The notes below the pieces were generated by a model that was not told the origin of the DNA, searched no databases, and saw only the letters and a program-made list of their open reading frames with translations. The position numbers and the translations under genes are program-made. Positions 63,317 to 64,000 of a DNA stretch of 64,000 nucleotides are shown here, in pieces. Location: NCBI GenBank assembly GCA_026400835.1, contig JAPLOA010000096.1:1-64000 (forward strand), written 5' to 3'. This DNA comes from Planctomycetales bacterium (GTDB taxonomy: Bacteria > Planctomycetota > Planctomycetia > Planctomycetales > Planctomycetaceae). Numbering within the stretch: position 1 is the stretch's first letter; every line of letters begins with the position of its first letter.

Positions 63317-63949
63317 CTATCCCTGACGCAGCAGAGAGAATCCACGCAGCAGATAAACAAATCCGCTCCAGACAGTGATCGCGACGGCGATCCAGAGCAG
63401 CACGTCTCTGACTGTTGGCAGCCATGGCCACGGGAGATCTGTGGAGAGCGAGAGAAGGCTGACCGTTACTGCAACACACTGGACAGACATCTTGAGTTTG
63501 CCTGACAGGCTGGCTGAGAAATCCTTGCCTTCTTTCTCCAGAATTCCGCGGAGGCTCGAGACAAACATCTCACGTCCGATGATGAGGATGACCATCCATG
63601 CGTTGACACCAGATCCAGGTGCATCCTGTTTCTCGAGCAGAAAAACGAACGTGCCGCAAACGATCACCTTGTCAACAAACGGATCGAGAATGCGTCCCAG
63701 AACAGTGATTTGTTTGTACTTGCGAGCCAAGTAACCATCGAGCGCGTCGGTCGACGCGGCGAAGACAAATAGAGCGGCGGAGGAAATCCACCAGCCGCCG
63801 GTGGTGATCATCGAAAAAAGGACAATCGACAAAAGCAGCCGAGTCGCCGTTACGAAGTTTGGCATATTGAGCGATTCACGCCCAATGACCGCTCCGCGTT
63901 TAGGCTCCGATTCTGCTTCGGTGCGAGTTGTCGTTTCCGGTGATGACAT
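63317..63949 (-). CDS. pgsA: CDP-diacylglycerol-glycerol-3-phosphate 3-phosphatidyltransferase
   Basis: The 210-residue membrane protein has the CDP-alcohol phosphatidyltransferase motif DxxDGxxAR(x8)GxxxDxxxD in STDALDGYLARKYKQITVLG followed by RILDPFVDK. Preceding LNMPNFVTATRLLLSIVLF is the usual start of PgsA, here after a polar N-terminal extension of about 28 residues. At least four membrane helices are visible. It makes phosphatidylglycerophosphate, the first step in phosphatidylglycerol synthesis, at the inner membrane. Length fits the family. The ATG at 63949 lacks a visible ribosome binding site; an ATG just before NFVTATR is possible. Confidence 0.93.
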   Translation of the reverse strand: MSSPETTTRTEAESEPKRGAVIGRESLNMPNFVTATRLLLSIVLFSMITTGGWWISSAALFVFAASTDALDGYLARKYKQITVLGRILDPFVDKVIVCGTFVFLLEKQDAPGSGVNAWMVILIIGREMFVSSLRGILEKEGKDFSASLSGKLKMSVQCVAVTVSLLSLSTDLPWPWLPTVRDVLLWIAVAITVWSGFVYLLRGFSLLRQG

Positions 63950-64000
63950 AAAAAACTGCGTACCAACCTGCGGTCAGAGGAAGTTGAATCCAATGGGCGG

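Noticed and set aside
1-64000. CRISPR arrays, transposases, integrases or prophage genes
   Set aside because: Searched by eye for regularly spaced repeats and typical mobile-element motifs; none found.

Overview
The window looks like chromosomal DNA of a planctomycete, at roughly 50-55 % GC by eye. The evidence is the PSCyt2/PSD1 plus DUF1501 protein pair, a second DUF1501 protein, sulfatases, sialate-esterase-like and GH88/105-like hydrolases, an FHA-free PP2C phosphatase, and an ECF sigma factor fused to a Ser/Thr kinase. I see no tRNA, rRNA, CRISPR array, transposase or phage gene.

Layout. 1-8.4 kb: catabolic and surface genes (truncated PSCyt2/PSD1 protein, DUF1501, phytanoyl-CoA dioxygenase-like enzyme divergent from an AraC regulator, a decayed sulfatase, a gamma-glutamyltransferase-like protein). 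8.8-9.2 kb: ribosomal protein L21 with a terminator. 9.4-17.3 kb: a minus-strand Tad/Flp pilus cluster (prepilin peptidase, TadE, CpaB, TadG-like, CpaF, TadB, TadC), split by an internal terminator, with no secretin, CpaE or Flp pilin gene here. 17.5-20.2 kb: CoA-disulfide-reductase-like enzyme with rhodanese domain, and NAD(P)H-hydrate dehydratase. 20.2-23.6 kb: an exported isoaspartyl methyltransferase followed 12 bases later by an HtrA/PDZ protein that has lost its catalytic triad. 24-33.7 kb: membrane Ser/Thr kinase, SGNH hydrolase fused to a Dabb domain, FAH-family hydrolase, DUF1501, two polysaccharide-side-chain hydrolases, class II fructose-bisphosphate aldolase. 34.2-36.2 kb: sigma-kinase fusion divergent from 7Fe ferredoxin fdxA. 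36.3-42.5 kb: DUF6493-like and SWIM zinc finger pair, sulfatase with EF hands, and a decayed second copy of fdxA.

42.5-48.8 kb: a tightly packed seven-gene operon (acyl carrier protein, SDR reductase, AMP-forming ligase, left-handed beta-helix acyltransferase, GNAT, methyltransferase, GT39 glycosyltransferase). It resembles a pathway that builds a carrier-bound acyl group and places it on a sugar or lipid; this is the best candidate in the window for an undescribed system. 49.2-54.9 kb: DUF3293 protein, then an RND efflux pump (lipoprotein adaptor, HAE-1 permease) to which a nucleotidyltransferase/small-protein pair is translationally coupled. 55-59.9 kb: an operon of Fur-type repressor, B12-binding radical SAM protein and exported FAD-dependent oxidoreductase. 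60-64 kb: FlgM-like small protein, PP2C phosphatase, single-domain LuxR-type regulator, and PgsA.

Starts were chosen from ribosome binding sites where one is visible; many planctomycete genes here lack a clear one. All functional calls rest on motif recognition by eye, not on database searches.
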